Below, piece by piece: positions 22,089-31,117 of a stretch of 64,000 nucleotides of DNA (its first letter is position 1; each line of letters opens with the position of its first letter). Origin of the DNA: JBGUXS01 sp045118155 (GTDB lineage: Bacteria; Pseudomonadota; Alphaproteobacteria; CAAHEQ01; UBA3637). A program made the translations under genes and the position numbers. The stretch is taken from contig JBGUXS010000014.1 in NCBI GenBank assembly GCA_045118155.1, forward strand, positions 24,900-88,899, written 5' to 3'. The notes beneath the pieces are model-generated. The model saw nothing but the letters and a program-made list of their open reading frames with translations, had not been told where the DNA came from and did not search any database.

Positions 22089-23975
22089 CTATTCAAGACC
22101 TTTTTGCCAAGATGTTTCTAGTTTAACTAATCCAGGTTCCCCCTGTAATACGTACACAAATGGGAAATCATGCGAAACGGTTGCAGGATCGGTTAAAATT
22201 TCATTTCCATTGATTTTAACAGAAGTATAAGTGACCTTTTCATTGAAACGTCTGTTTTTGGAATCTACAGAATCTGCTCCCCGTAAGAAAATTCTGATTT
22301 CACAAGGGGATAGGATATCAATAGTTAATTCGGCATGGTTGCCACTTGTTTCAAAAACACGCCCGTAGATTCCATGGGTATCCATCCACCACGGAATCCA
22401 TGTCAAAGGTGTTCCTTTTTCCCCCGAAGTTGAAGGTACATATATTTCAAAAGGGGGAGATTCTTGTTTTGCCGCTTCAAAATCAATACGGGCTAAGGGA
22501 TAGAAAAAATCCCGATAAGCGGCATGTAGGACAAAACAAATTGTTAAAATGAAGATCCCTTTGATAAAAAGAGGTACGTGTATAGGTTGTTCCCGTTTTT
22601 TGATGATGTAAGCGACTGTTCCTAAAAGAGTTGCCAGCGCCGAAACACAAATAGGATGAATATAGCGGTAATAATCTACGGGGGAAAAAATAGTAAATAA
22701 AATACTTCCGGCTATGCCACCACTGGCAGTGGCAAAAATGTACCATAACAAAATGTTTGTACGAAAGTGTTTTAAATAAAATACCGATAAAGAAAAACAA
22801 CCCCATAAAATGGTAATCCAAATAATTGTTGGAATCATGGGAAAAATATCCCGTAAAGTGGCATAAAATTGTATCTTTTTGGGGGTAAAAGTAATTTGTT
22901 TTTCTTGTTCTGGAAAGGAAAAAGGGGATATTTGAAGCCAATGATTGAAAAAAGTATGGGTAATAGGGCGTTGAATAAAACTTCCTGATTCAATAGATAT
23001 AGGCATAAACCACATTCTTACTAAAAAGCGAAAAATATGTTGCAAGTAATACCCAGGATGTTTGATGATTGCTTTTCCCCAATAATAGCTAAGATCCTTT
23101 AATTTCCCCCTTTGGAAAACGTGATATTGGGGTTGCAACGTACTGAATCTGTCGGCAAAAAAAGGCCAATTTCGGTATTCTTCCTTAACGGTTTCAAAAG
23201 AAGCCCCTGGTTGATACCATTCTTCTTTAAAACAGGTTGCGTCATCGGCGGGGATACAGGCCCCAGCTATTTGGTGCAAAAAGATGTGTTGTGTCGGATA
23301 AGATGGAACGCGTTGTAATGTTTTGGGAATCCCAAAAGACCAACCCATTATTAAAATCATCCCCAGAAACAACAACAGTATATTTTTGATCAATGATAAA
23401 GGATGCTTTTGGTTGAAATAAGCAAGGCCAACAAAAATTAAGGGGCCAATTTGTACACAAGCATTATGTCTGGTTAACAGAGAAAATAAAAAAACACACC
23501 CACAGAATCCCCAAAATAAAATACGTTTTAAAGGGGACTTTATCGGATTTAAAATAGCGTAAAAAATTAATGCATAAAGTAAAAAAATGACCATGGGAGA
23601 TATCGTTGAACTATGCATAATGAAATTCTGAAAAAAGATATTTCCAATCCCCGTGATTCCTAAAACAGCAAAAGCCCAAAGAGATCGGAATTTTTTATAA
23701 AAGGCATAACTAAAAATAAACAGACCTAAGTAAAAGGGAATCAGATTGAAGAAAAGCATGTAGTAAATATGAACGCCAAAAGTTTTATACAGCTTTTCTA
23801 GAACATACGTTAAAATAATGGGGTGCCAATTATCTTTGACTAAAAGGACGGAATGAGGGGAATCATCATGCATAAATCCAGGCCACGCTAGCCAAGTTTG
23901 GAAAGCGAATAAAAGGGCACAAAATGAAAATAAAAGCAAAGAAAAACCTCTTTGTTTAACAAAAGAAAAGGTCAT
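22089..23975 (-). CDS. Large membrane protein with C-terminal beta-domain, putative glycosyltransferase
   Basis: 628 residues. About 12 hydrophobic helices span residues 10-505, with an acidic MHDDSPHSVL at 36-45 in the first loop, as in GT-C enzymes. After the last helix, residues about 515-628 form a soluble, beta-rich domain (HGIYGRVFETSGNHAEL, CEIRIFLRGAD, TYTSVKINGNEIL, DFPFVYVLQGEPG) that could bind carbohydrate or resemble domains attached to bacterial surface-glycan transferases. It is the first gene of a two-gene operon with the GT39-like gene. A surface polysaccharide or glycoprotein role is inferred; the exact family was not recognised. Confidence 0.6.
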   Translation of the reverse strand: MTFSFVKQRGFSLLLFSFCALLFAFQTWLAWPGFMHDDSPHSVLLVKDNWHPIILTYVLEKLYKTFGVHIYYMLFFNLIPFYLGLFIFSYAFYKKFRSLWAFAVLGITGIGNIFFQNFIMHSSTISPMVIFLLYALIFYAILNPIKSPLKRILFWGFCGCVFLFSLLTRHNACVQIGPLIFVGLAYFNQKHPLSLIKNILLLFLGMILIMGWSFGIPKTLQRVPSYPTQHIFLHQIAGACIPADDATCFKEEWYQPGASFETVKEEYRNWPFFADRFSTLQPQYHVFQRGKLKDLSYYWGKAIIKHPGYYLQHIFRFLVRMWFMPISIESGSFIQRPITHTFFNHWLQISPFSFPEQEKQITFTPKKIQFYATLRDIFPMIPTIIWITILWGCFSLSVFYLKHFRTNILLWYIFATASGGIAGSILFTIFSPVDYYRYIHPICVSALATLLGTVAYIIKKREQPIHVPLFIKGIFILTICFVLHAAYRDFFYPLARIDFEAAKQESPPFEIYVPSTSGEKGTPLTWIPWWMDTHGIYGRVFETSGNHAELTIDILSPCEIRIFLRGADSVDSKNRRFNEKVTYTSVKINGNEILTDPATVSHDFPFVYVLQGEPGLVKLETSWQKGLE

Positions 23976-24021
23976 ATGTTTTATTTTTTCCCCTAATGAA
24001 TTTTAGATATTCCCAAAAAAA

Positions 24022-24050
24022 CTTATCCCCATCCTATCTTTTCCTGTCAA
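24022..24050 (-). promoter_or_regulatory. Candidate promoter of the two membrane glycosyltransferase genes
   Basis: On the minus strand, TTGACA (24050-24045), a 17-bp spacer and GATAAG (24027-24022); the -10 box is weak. Confidence 0.45.
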
Positions 24051-24087
24051 AAAGTTCAAGTATTTTATGGCGTATTTAAAACTTTCC

Positions 24088-24116
24088 TTGACTTTTTAGG
24101 GGAATTTTGGCATAAT
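24088..24116 (+). promoter_or_regulatory. Promoter of the suf operon
   Basis: TTGACT (24088-24093), a 17-bp spacer and CATAAT (24111-24116). I see no IscR-like palindrome that I could support. Confidence 0.65.
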
Positions 24117-24142
24117 ATTTCCCATCGTTTAAAAGAGGAACC

Positions 24143-25579
24143 ATGGGAACAGAAAATGCCTTAGTGGATAAGGCTCTATCGGAAAAATACGCATACGGGT
24201 TTGAAACGGATATTCAAGCCGATGAAATCCCCGTGGGTTTAAATGAAGATATTATTCGGTTAATTTCGGCTAAAAAAGAAGAACCGGCATGGTTGTTGGA
24301 GTATCGTCTCAAAGCTTTTCGTAAGTGGCAGACTATGACGGAACCGCATTGGGGGAAGGTAACCTATGCACCGATTGATTATCAAGGATTAAGGTATTAT
24401 TCTGCCCCGAAAAAAGGTCCCGCTTCCTTAGAAGAGGTGGATCCTAAAATCCGGGAAACGTATGATAAATTAGGAATTCCCTTGACGGAACAAAAGGCGC
24501 TGGCTGGGGTGGCAGTGGATGCCGTGTTTGACAGTGTATCGGTGGCGACCACGTATTCTAAGCACTTAAAAGAACAAGGCATTTTGTTTTGTTCGTTTTC
24601 CGAAGCCGTTAAAAACTATCCCGATTTAGTACAAAAATATTTGGGATCTGTGGTCCCGTACACGGATAACTTTTTTGCGGCCTTAAATGCGGCGGTGTTT
24701 TCGGACGGGTCGTTTGTGTATATCCCCAAGGGGGTTCGTTGTCCCATGGAATTATCCAGTTATTTCCGAATTAATGCTAAAAATGCGGGACAGTTTGAAC
24801 GAACGTTGATCATTGCCGATGAAGGGGCATATGTTAGTTATTTGGAAGGGTGTACCGCCCCGCAACGGGATGAAAATCAATTACATGCAGCGGTGGTGGA
24901 AATTGTGGTGTTAAAAGGGGCCGAAGTTAAATATTCCACGGTGCAAAATTGGTACCCTGGGGATGAAAACGGTAAAGGTGGTATTTATAATTTTGTGACA
25001 AAGCGGGGCTTGTGTGAAGAAGATGCTAAATTATCTTGGACACAGGTGGAAACTGGGTCGGCAATTACCTGGAAATACCCCAGTTGTATTTTAAAAGGGG
25101 ATAATTCCCGGGGGGAATTTTATTCGGTGGCTTTGACGAATCACTATCAGCAAGCTGATACAGGGACCAAAATGATTCATTTAGGCAAGAACACCTCTTC
25201 GGTCATTGTGTCCAAAGGGATTTCGGCGGGGCATTCAGATGCCAGCTATCGGGGACTTGTTAAAATCGCCCCTGGGGCAGACGGGGCGTCCAGTATGTCG
25301 CGATGTGATAGCTTATTAATAGGGGATACCTGTGGGGCGCATACATTTCCAAGTATGGAAAATGCAAATCTTTCGGCAACGGTGGCCCATGAAGCGACAA
25401 CCTCAAAAATCAGTGAAGAACAACTGTTTTATTGTCAGCAACGGGGCTTGACCGCTGAACAGGCCGTGGCCCTGATTGTAAATGGATTTTGTAAAGAAGT
25501 GATGCAAAAACTCCCCTTAGAATTTTCTATAGAAGCGACTAAGCTTATTGGGGTGAATCTGGAAGGAAGTGTGGGATGA
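24143..25579 (+). CDS. sufB: Fe-S cluster assembly protein SufB
   Basis: 478 residues. SufB is the scaffold subunit of the SufBCD complex that builds [4Fe-4S] clusters in the cytoplasm. The beta-helix core contains the family segments [19 protein letters not shown], the cysteine-bearing SYLEGCTAP and [18 protein letters not shown], and the C-terminal [29 protein letters not shown]. Ribosome-binding site AGAGGAA precedes ATG 24143. It is the first gene of a five-gene operon sufB-C-D-S-T with overlaps at most joins; no iscR, sufE or A-type carrier gene is included. Confidence 0.97.
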   Translation: MGTENALVDKALSEKYAYGFETDIQADEIPVGLNEDIIRLISAKKEEPAWLLEYRLKAFRKWQTMTEPHWGKVTYAPIDYQGLRYYSAPKKGPASLEEVDPKIRETYDKLGIPLTEQKALAGVAVDAVFDSVSVATTYSKHLKEQGILFCSFSEAVKNYPDLVQKYLGSVVPYTDNFFAALNAAVFSDGSFVYIPKGVRCPMELSSYFRINAKNAGQFERTLIIADEGAYVSYLEGCTAPQRDENQLHAAVVEIVVLKGAEVKYSTVQNWYPGDENGKGGIYNFVTKRGLCEEDAKLSWTQVETGSAITWKYPSCILKGDNSRGEFYSVALTNHYQQADTGTKMIHLGKNTSSVIVSKGISAGHSDASYRGLVKIAPGADGASSMSRCDSLLIGDTCGAHTFPSMENANLSATVAHEATTSKISEEQLFYCQQRGLTAEQAVALIVNGFCKEVMQKLPLEFSIEATKLIGVNLEGSVG

Positions 25580-26319
25580 CACCAATCTTGGAAATTAAAA
25601 ATTTGACGGCAGGAACCAAAGAAAAAACAATTTTAAAAGATTTTTCTTTAACAATAAAACCTGGGGAAACGCATGTGATTATGGGGCCAAATGGGTGTGG
25701 AAAAACAACCCTTTCTAAGGTGTTGGCGGGGGATGAAACCTATCAAGTATCGGCGGGAACCTTGAAATTTAATGGGGAAGATATCTTAACTAAAACCCCC
25801 GATGAACGGGCCAATTTAGGGATATTTTTAGCGTTTCAAAATCCAGTAGAATTGCCTGGTGTTGGGGTGGGGGTATTTTTAAAAACCGCTTTGAATGCCA
25901 AGCGTGCTTTTCAGGGTAAAGAACCATTGGATCCGATAGGGTTTATGAAGCGGTTGAAAGAACGGGCCAACGCGTTAAATGTGTCGGATGACATGTTAAA
26001 ACGGTTTGTCAATGTGGGATTTTCTGGGGGGGAAAAGAAAAAACTTGAAGTCTTACAAATGGCGTTTTTGGAACCGGATTTTTGTATCTTGGATGAAATG
26101 GATGCGGGCTTAGATGTGGATGCACTCAGGGTGTTATCGGCTGGGGTAAATGTTATGCGGTCGGCGCAAAAATCCTTTTTAATGATTACCCATTATCAGC
26201 GACTTTTAGAATACATTGTGCCGGATTATGTACATGTGATGAAAAATGGGCGTATTCAAAAAAGCGGGGATAAAACCTTGGCGTTGGAGGTTGAAAAGAA
26301 CGGTTATGACGCTTATTAA
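25576..26319 (+). CDS. sufC: SufC Fe-S assembly ATPase
   Basis: 247-residue ABC-type ATPase that powers SufBCD. Walker [10 protein letters not shown] at 37-45, signature [14 protein letters not shown], Walker [12 protein letters not shown] and the H-loop MITHYQRLL are present. The Q-loop reads [11 protein letters not shown]. The start overlaps the sufB stop by 4 bp (ATGA), and the end overlaps sufD by 14 bp. Confidence 0.97.
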   Translation: MTPILEIKNLTAGTKEKTILKDFSLTIKPGETHVIMGPNGCGKTTLSKVLAGDETYQVSAGTLKFNGEDILTKTPDERANLGIFLAFQNPVELPGVGVGVFLKTALNAKRAFQGKEPLDPIGFMKRLKERANALNVSDDMLKRFVNVGFSGGEKKKLEVLQMAFLEPDFCILDEMDAGLDVDALRVLSAGVNVMRSAQKSFLMITHYQRLLEYIVPDYVHVMKNGRIQKSGDKTLALEVEKNGYDAY

Positions 26320-26920
26320 TTTGCACGTTCCGCCGCGGGAAACCGTAAAAAAAATGTTTTTAAATACGCCAGATTCCCTGCGGGTTGATGTGGCCGAAGG
26401 GGGATGTTTTGAAGGCGTTTTTTTACAACAAGATACGTCGTTCACTTTGGATATTTCCTTAAATGGCCCAGGGGCAAAAACCTGTATCAAAGGGGGATAC
26501 TTAAGTGCGCAAAATAAGATGTTGATTGGATGTACGGTGCATCATAATGCGGATCATACCGAAAGCCATCAGACCATTTATGGGGTGGCAGCTTTGGCCT
26601 CTTGTGCGGAATTTAGGGGCTTGATTCATATTCCGGCGGATAAAAAGGCCTGTGCTGGGCACCAAATGCATCAAGGGATTTTGCTAGATAAAACGGCTAG
26701 GATTAAGGCAACACCAGCGTTAGAAATTTATGCCCAAGATGTGGCGTGTACGCATGGGTCGCAAATTGGGGCGTTGGATAAGCAAAAGCTTTTTTATCTA
26801 AAAACCCGTGGTATTGATGAAAAAATGGCTAGACTTCTCTTGATAAACGGGTTTTTGTCCCATATACTGCCTCAAGAATGGGACCCGATTGTAAAGGAGT
26901 TTATACAGACCTATGCTTAA
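26306..26920 (+). CDS. sufD: Short SufD-like Fe-S assembly protein
   Basis: 204 residues from ATG 26306 ([10 protein letters not shown]), within the end of sufC. SufD of other bacteria is about 400 residues; this one keeps only the conserved C-terminal beta-helix part (HHNADHTES, KKACAGHQMHQGILLDKTARIKATPALEIYAQDVACTHGSQIGALDKQKLFYLKTRGID) and the terminal helix. The region with VACTHG and the preceding His is kept, as needed for the SufB-SufD interface. The N-terminal half is missing, yet the reading frame is open and the start is sensible, so this looks like a natural compact form rather than a pseudogene. Confidence 0.8.
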   Translation: MTLINLHVPPRETVKKMFLNTPDSLRVDVAEGGCFEGVFLQQDTSFTLDISLNGPGAKTCIKGGYLSAQNKMLIGCTVHHNADHTESHQTIYGVAALASCAEFRGLIHIPADKKACAGHQMHQGILLDKTARIKATPALEIYAQDVACTHGSQIGALDKQKLFYLKTRGIDEKMARLLLINGFLSHILPQEWDPIVKEFIQTYA

Positions 26921-28103
26921 AAAAGATTTTCCAATTTTTAAAGAAGGATTTACCTATTTAGATTCGGCGGCATCTACCCAAAAGCCAAAATGTGTTTTAG
27001 GGGCTGTGAATGATTTTTATACCCACTTTTATGCGAATGTGCATAAGGGAACGTGTCAGGCGGCCTTAAAAGCCACGCAGGCCTTTGAAGATGCCCGGCA
27101 GATGGTGGCCGATTTTTTGCATACAGAATCCAAAAATATTGTGTTCACTCATGGGGCCACGGACAGTATTAATTTAGTGGCATCTGGAATAAAAGCATCT
27201 TTAAAGCCCGGGGATGAAGTGTTGGTATCGGTGGCGGAACATCATGCTAACTTTGTCCCATGGCAACAAATATGTGCTATGACGGGGGCGACGTTTAAGG
27301 TATTCCGGGTGTTGGATAGCGGGGCTTGGGATTTAGAAGATTTTAATCAAAAATTGACATCAAAAACAAAAATGGTGGCGGTGGCGCAAGTATCTAATGT
27401 ATTGGGGATTAAAAATCCCGTAGATTACGTGATTCAGCGGGCCCATAAACAAGGGGCTTTGGTGCTGATAGACGGGGCACAAAGTGCCGCCCATATGCCA
27501 GTTAATGTGCAAAAAATGGGATGTGATTTTTTTGTTTTGTCAGGGCATAAAATGTATGGGCCAACAGGGGTTGGAATTCTTTATGGACGAACAGAGGCAT
27601 TAAACGCTTTGCCCCCGTATCAATTCGGGGGGGATATGATTAAAGAAGTTGCCATAGATCACACAACTTTCCAAGACGGCCCCGCGCGTTTTGAAGCAGG
27701 CACGCCATCTTTTGTTGGGGCGTATGGGTTAGGGGTGGCCTTAAAGTACTTACAACATATTGGTATGGAAAAGTTAGAGGCCCATGAAGAAAAATTAACT
27801 AAGCTAATTGCTAAAGAATTTAAATCTCGGCCCTGGGTTAAACCGCTAGGGGACATGTCTTTAAAACAAGGGATCGTGGCCTTTACGGTGGTAGATATTC
27901 CCCCAGAAGATATGACGTTTTTCTTGGCAAAGTATAATGTTTGTTTGCGGACAGGTCATCATTGTGCGATGCCCTTACACACCTATTTTAAAACCCCGCA
28001 TACCTTACGGATTTCATTAGGATTATATAATGATACCAAAGATATTAAAGATTTTATGGGGGCCTTGGATAGGGCTTATGCGTTAATTAAGGGGGCCTTA
28101 TGA
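26913..28103 (+). CDS. sufS: SufS cysteine desulfurase
   Basis: 396 residues, PLP enzyme of group II that takes sulfur from cysteine for cluster assembly. The PLP lysine is Lys213 in LSGHKMYGPTGVG; the substrate-activating Cys is Cys351 in LRTGHHCAMPLH. HGATDSINLVA, AEHHANFVPWQ and IDGAQSAAHMPVNV are further family motifs. It overlaps sufD by 8 bp and sufT by 4 bp. Confidence 0.97.
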   Translation: MLKKDFPIFKEGFTYLDSAASTQKPKCVLGAVNDFYTHFYANVHKGTCQAALKATQAFEDARQMVADFLHTESKNIVFTHGATDSINLVASGIKASLKPGDEVLVSVAEHHANFVPWQQICAMTGATFKVFRVLDSGAWDLEDFNQKLTSKTKMVAVAQVSNVLGIKNPVDYVIQRAHKQGALVLIDGAQSAAHMPVNVQKMGCDFFVLSGHKMYGPTGVGILYGRTEALNALPPYQFGGDMIKEVAIDHTTFQDGPARFEAGTPSFVGAYGLGVALKYLQHIGMEKLEAHEEKLTKLIAKEFKSRPWVKPLGDMSLKQGIVAFTVVDIPPEDMTFFLAKYNVCLRTGHHCAMPLHTYFKTPHTLRISLGLYNDTKDIKDFMGALDRAYALIKGAL

Positions 28104-28546
28104 CGGACGAAAAAGTACAGGCACCTTTAGAATCTGCCCCCCAAGAAGTTTCGGAAGAAAAGACATCTTTGGCGGTGGAAATGCCGGAATTGACCCCTTT
28201 TACGGCTAAGATGGGGGAACCCTTGGCAGAAGGGGTCCCGCATGCCACGAAAGAAGAAGTTGTGGCGGCTGTTTCTGCGGTACAAGATCCAGAATTGTTG
28301 TTAAGTGTTTATGAATTGGGCTTGATTTATGACATCAAAATGGATGAAAAAGGGGATGTTTTTATTACCATGACGTTGACAAGTCCTAGTTGCCCTATGG
28401 GGGGGGATATGCCCTATTGGGTAGCGGCGGCGGTCAGCTCTGTCCCTGGGGTGGGGTGTGTAGAAGTGTCCCTGACGTTTGATCCACCATGGTCGTTGGA
28501 TAGACTCAGCGATGATGTTAAAATTGCCATGGGCTTGGATGTATGA
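28100..28546 (+). CDS. sufT: SufT-like (MIP18/DUF59) Fe-S assembly protein
   Basis: 148 residues. An acidic, probably disordered N-terminus (1-50) precedes the DUF59 domain: VQDPELLLSVYELGLIYDI, ITMTLTSPSCPMGGDMPYWV and FDPPWSLDRLSDDVKIAMGL. The Cys in TSPSCP is the family's conserved residue. DUF59 proteins help Fe-S maturation. It is the last suf gene; its stop overlaps the start of yidD (ATGA), so the suf transcript continues into yidD. Confidence 0.92.
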   Translation: MTDEKVQAPLESAPQEVSEEKTSLAVEMPELTPFTAKMGEPLAEGVPHATKEEVVAAVSAVQDPELLLSVYELGLIYDIKMDEKGDVFITMTLTSPSCPMGGDMPYWVAAAVSSVPGVGCVEVSLTFDPPWSLDRLSDDVKIAMGLDV

Positions 28547-28758
28547 AGCGCCTATGCCTGTTTTTTATCAATGTGTATCAGATAAGTATTGGTTGTTTTA
28601 AACCCCATACATGCCGATTTACCCCGACGTGTTCCGCCTATGCGAAAGAGGCCTTTCAAACGCATGGGGTAATCAAAGGGGGATGGTTAACGGTGCGCCG
28701 TTTGTTGCGCTGTCGCCCCGGGGGAGGATGGGGATATGATCCGGTCCCTAAGAAGTAA
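28543..28758 (+). CDS. yidD: Membrane protein insertion efficiency factor YidD
   Basis: 71 residues with the YidD motif CRFTPTCSAYAKEAF and CRPGGGWGYDPVPKK. A short peripheral membrane protein that helps YidC-dependent insertion. It usually lies between rnpA and yidC; here rnpA is absent and it is coupled to the end of the suf operon by an ATGA overlap. yidC follows 76 bp later with its own promoter. Confidence 0.93.
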   Translation: MKRLCLFFINVYQISIGCFKPHTCRFTPTCSAYAKEAFQTHGVIKGGWLTVRRLLRCRPGGGWGYDPVPKK

Positions 28759-28770
28759 AAGCCCTTTCCC

Positions 28771-28799
28771 TTGCGTGGGGGAAAAAAGTGTGCTATAAT
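28771..28799 (+). promoter_or_regulatory. Promoter of yidC
   Basis: TTGCGT (28771-28776), a 17-bp spacer and a perfect TATAAT (28794-28799). Confidence 0.75.
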
Positions 28800-28834
28800 C
28801 TCTCTATTCAAACAGCGAAAAAAGGAAGGTTTTG

Positions 28835-30499
28835 ATGGCAAGACATATCAATGAAGAAAAACAAGAACAACGCACTTTGTTTATTGGATTATTATTGGTC
28901 ATTATGTGCGTGATGGGGATGAATTTATTTGCCCCCCGTTCTGTTCCTCAGCCCGCCCAAGAAGAAGCCACGCTTTCCCCCGAAAACGAAACAACTTTGC
29001 AGGCCTTGATTGAAGAAGAAACGATGGGGCGTGTTCTTGCGGTTCCTCAAAAAGAAGCCGTTCCTTTCGCCGTACGCAACCAATTACTATCTGGGCAAAT
29101 GCGGGCAGATGGACGATTTATTCAATCCACGTTGCTGACCTATAAAGAAACAACCCAAGCAGATAGTCCCGATGTTCAAGTATTAACCCCGGGTCAATAT
29201 GAAACGGCCTTGGATTGGGTTGATCCCAAGGGTTTAAGTACTGCTGGGGCAGATTGGGCTTTCAAAGTGGGGCAGGAACTGACCCCAATGACGCCGGTGG
29301 TATTGACCTTGACCCAAGGGGATTTGGCAATTGTTCGGACGTTAGCGTTAGATGAAGCGTATATGCTGACGATTACGGACAAGATTAAAAATACAGGGAC
29401 AAAGCCACAACATATTAAATTAATGGGGCGGATTGATAAGGCAGAAGGTTCTACCATGACATCTTCGGTCCACGAAGGGGGAATAGGCCTTTATAATGGA
29501 AAGCTGAACGAACAACGATATAGTTCTTTAAAAAAGAAGCCTTATAGTACGACCACCGAAGGGGGCTGGTTGGGCTTTACAGATAAATATTGGCAAACCG
29601 TTTATATTTTAGGACCAGATTTCCAAAATACAGCGGTAAGTATGGCCTACACAGGGGATAAGTACCGAACGACTTTTGAAACGCCCTTTTATCGGTTAAA
29701 TGCGGGGGAAGAATTGACCAAGACTGTCCGTTTGTTCACGGGGGCAAAGACGCTAGAGCTGATCAATGCTTACCAAAAAGACCTGAACATTCCGCGATTT
29801 GATTTAACGATTGATTTTGGATGGTTTTATTTCTTAACAAAACCATTTTTAACGTTCTTACGGTGGTTATATGCCCTTGTTGGAAATATGGGGATAGCTA
29901 TTTTATTGTTTGCAACCTTGTTAAGGATGGCCTTATTACCGATTGCGACCAAGTCTTATGTCAATATGGCAAAAATGCGCAAAATCCAACCGAAAGTTAA
30001 ATTATTGCAAGAACGGTATAAAGATAATCGCCTTGTCCTGCAACAAGAAATGATGGCGTTATATCGCAAAGAAAAAATTAATCCAGCGGGGGGGTGTTTG
30101 CCTATTTTTATCCAGATTCCCGTATTCTTTGCGCTTTATAAAGTCTTGTCGGTATCAATTTTAATGCGTCAAGCCCCGTTTTTAGGATGGATTCATGATT
30201 TGTCTGCCCCGGATCCGTCATCGGTCTTTACGGCATTTGGGTTGTTGCCGTGGCCAATTCCTGGGTTCTTGGATCTAGGGGTATGGCCAATTTTAATGGG
30301 ATTGACAATGGTCTTACAACAAAAAATGAACCCCGCCCCCACAGATCCAACCCAAGCTAAAATGATGAAAATGCTTCCCATTATTTTTACATTTATGCTG
30401 GGGCGGATGGCGTCCGGTTTGGTGATTTACTGGACATGGAGTAATCTTTTATCTATTGCGCAACAAAAATACATTATGAAAAAAGCGGGGGTAAAATAA
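28835..30499 (+). CDS. yidC: Membrane protein insertase YidC
   Basis: 554 residues. TM1 is at about 13-32, followed by a large periplasmic beta domain (about 60-325) and the conserved 60-kDa-type insertase core (about 335-550) with WFYFLTKPFLTFLRWLYALVGNMG, GGCLPIFIQIPVFFALYKVL and MGLTMVLQQKMNP. The conserved Arg is in LLFATLLRMALLP. The start is ATG 28835 with ribosome-binding site AAGGAAGG; an adjacent in-frame TTG was not chosen. engB begins directly after the stop. Confidence 0.97.
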   Translation: MARHINEEKQEQRTLFIGLLLVIMCVMGMNLFAPRSVPQPAQEEATLSPENETTLQALIEEETMGRVLAVPQKEAVPFAVRNQLLSGQMRADGRFIQSTLLTYKETTQADSPDVQVLTPGQYETALDWVDPKGLSTAGADWAFKVGQELTPMTPVVLTLTQGDLAIVRTLALDEAYMLTITDKIKNTGTKPQHIKLMGRIDKAEGSTMTSSVHEGGIGLYNGKLNEQRYSSLKKKPYSTTTEGGWLGFTDKYWQTVYILGPDFQNTAVSMAYTGDKYRTTFETPFYRLNAGEELTKTVRLFTGAKTLELINAYQKDLNIPRFDLTIDFGWFYFLTKPFLTFLRWLYALVGNMGIAILLFATLLRMALLPIATKSYVNMAKMRKIQPKVKLLQERYKDNRLVLQQEMMALYRKEKINPAGGCLPIFIQIPVFFALYKVLSVSILMRQAPFLGWIHDLSAPDPSSVFTAFGLLPWPIPGFLDLGVWPILMGLTMVLQQKMNPAPTDPTQAKMMKMLPIIFTFMLGRMASGLVIYWTWSNLLSIAQQKYIMKKAGVK

Positions 30500-31117
30500 A
30501 TGGGCTTGAACATCAACACCCTGTTTACACCGGTTCCAGAGTTTTTACTGGGGGTTGTGGATGAAAAACAATTGCCAACATCGGGATTCCCCGAAATTGC
30601 ATTTGCGGGGCGATCTAATGTGGGCAAATCATCGCTGATTAATGCGGTAACGGGGGTTAAGGGCTTGGCACGGGTATCTTCTACCCCGGGGCGGACGCAA
30701 CAGCTGAATTTCTTTGGCGTGGGGGATAAGTTTAATTTGGTGGATTTGCCTGGGTACGGTTATGCCAAGGCCCCGAAAGCAATGGTGGATAATTGGACGG
30801 ACTTGATTTTGCGATACCTAAAAGGGCGGGCGCAATTGAAACGGGTATTTTTGCTGATTGACAGTCGGCACGGGATTAAACCTGTGGATGAAAATGTGAT
30901 GCAAGTGTTGGATACGGCGGCGGTGTTGTATCAATTAGTTTTAACGAAAACGGATAAAATTTCGGGGGCGGAATTGGAAAAGATTTTGGCGGATACCCGT
31001 CAAAAAAGTACACAGCATACCGCTTGTTTCCCAGAAATTTTAGCCACCAGTTCCGAAAAAAAACAGGGCTTAGATACTCTTAAAAAAGCCATTATTCAAA
31101 CGTTGGAGGTTTTTTAA
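30500..31117 (+). CDS. engB: EngB/YihA ribosome-biogenesis GTPase
   Basis: 205 residues. G1 GRSNVGKSS near 37, G2 [13 protein letters not shown]3 [14 protein letters not shown]4 LTKTDK and G5 near ATSSE. YihA/EngB acts in late 50S assembly. The ATG follows the yidC stop without a gap, and the stop overlaps the mnmE start by one base, so the three genes are one operon. Confidence 0.96.
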   Translation: MGLNINTLFTPVPEFLLGVVDEKQLPTSGFPEIAFAGRSNVGKSSLINAVTGVKGLARVSSTPGRTQQLNFFGVGDKFNLVDLPGYGYAKAPKAMVDNWTDLILRYLKGRAQLKRVFLLIDSRHGIKPVDENVMQVLDTAAVLYQLVLTKTDKISGAELEKILADTRQKSTQHTACFPEILATSSEKKQGLDTLKKAIIQTLEVF

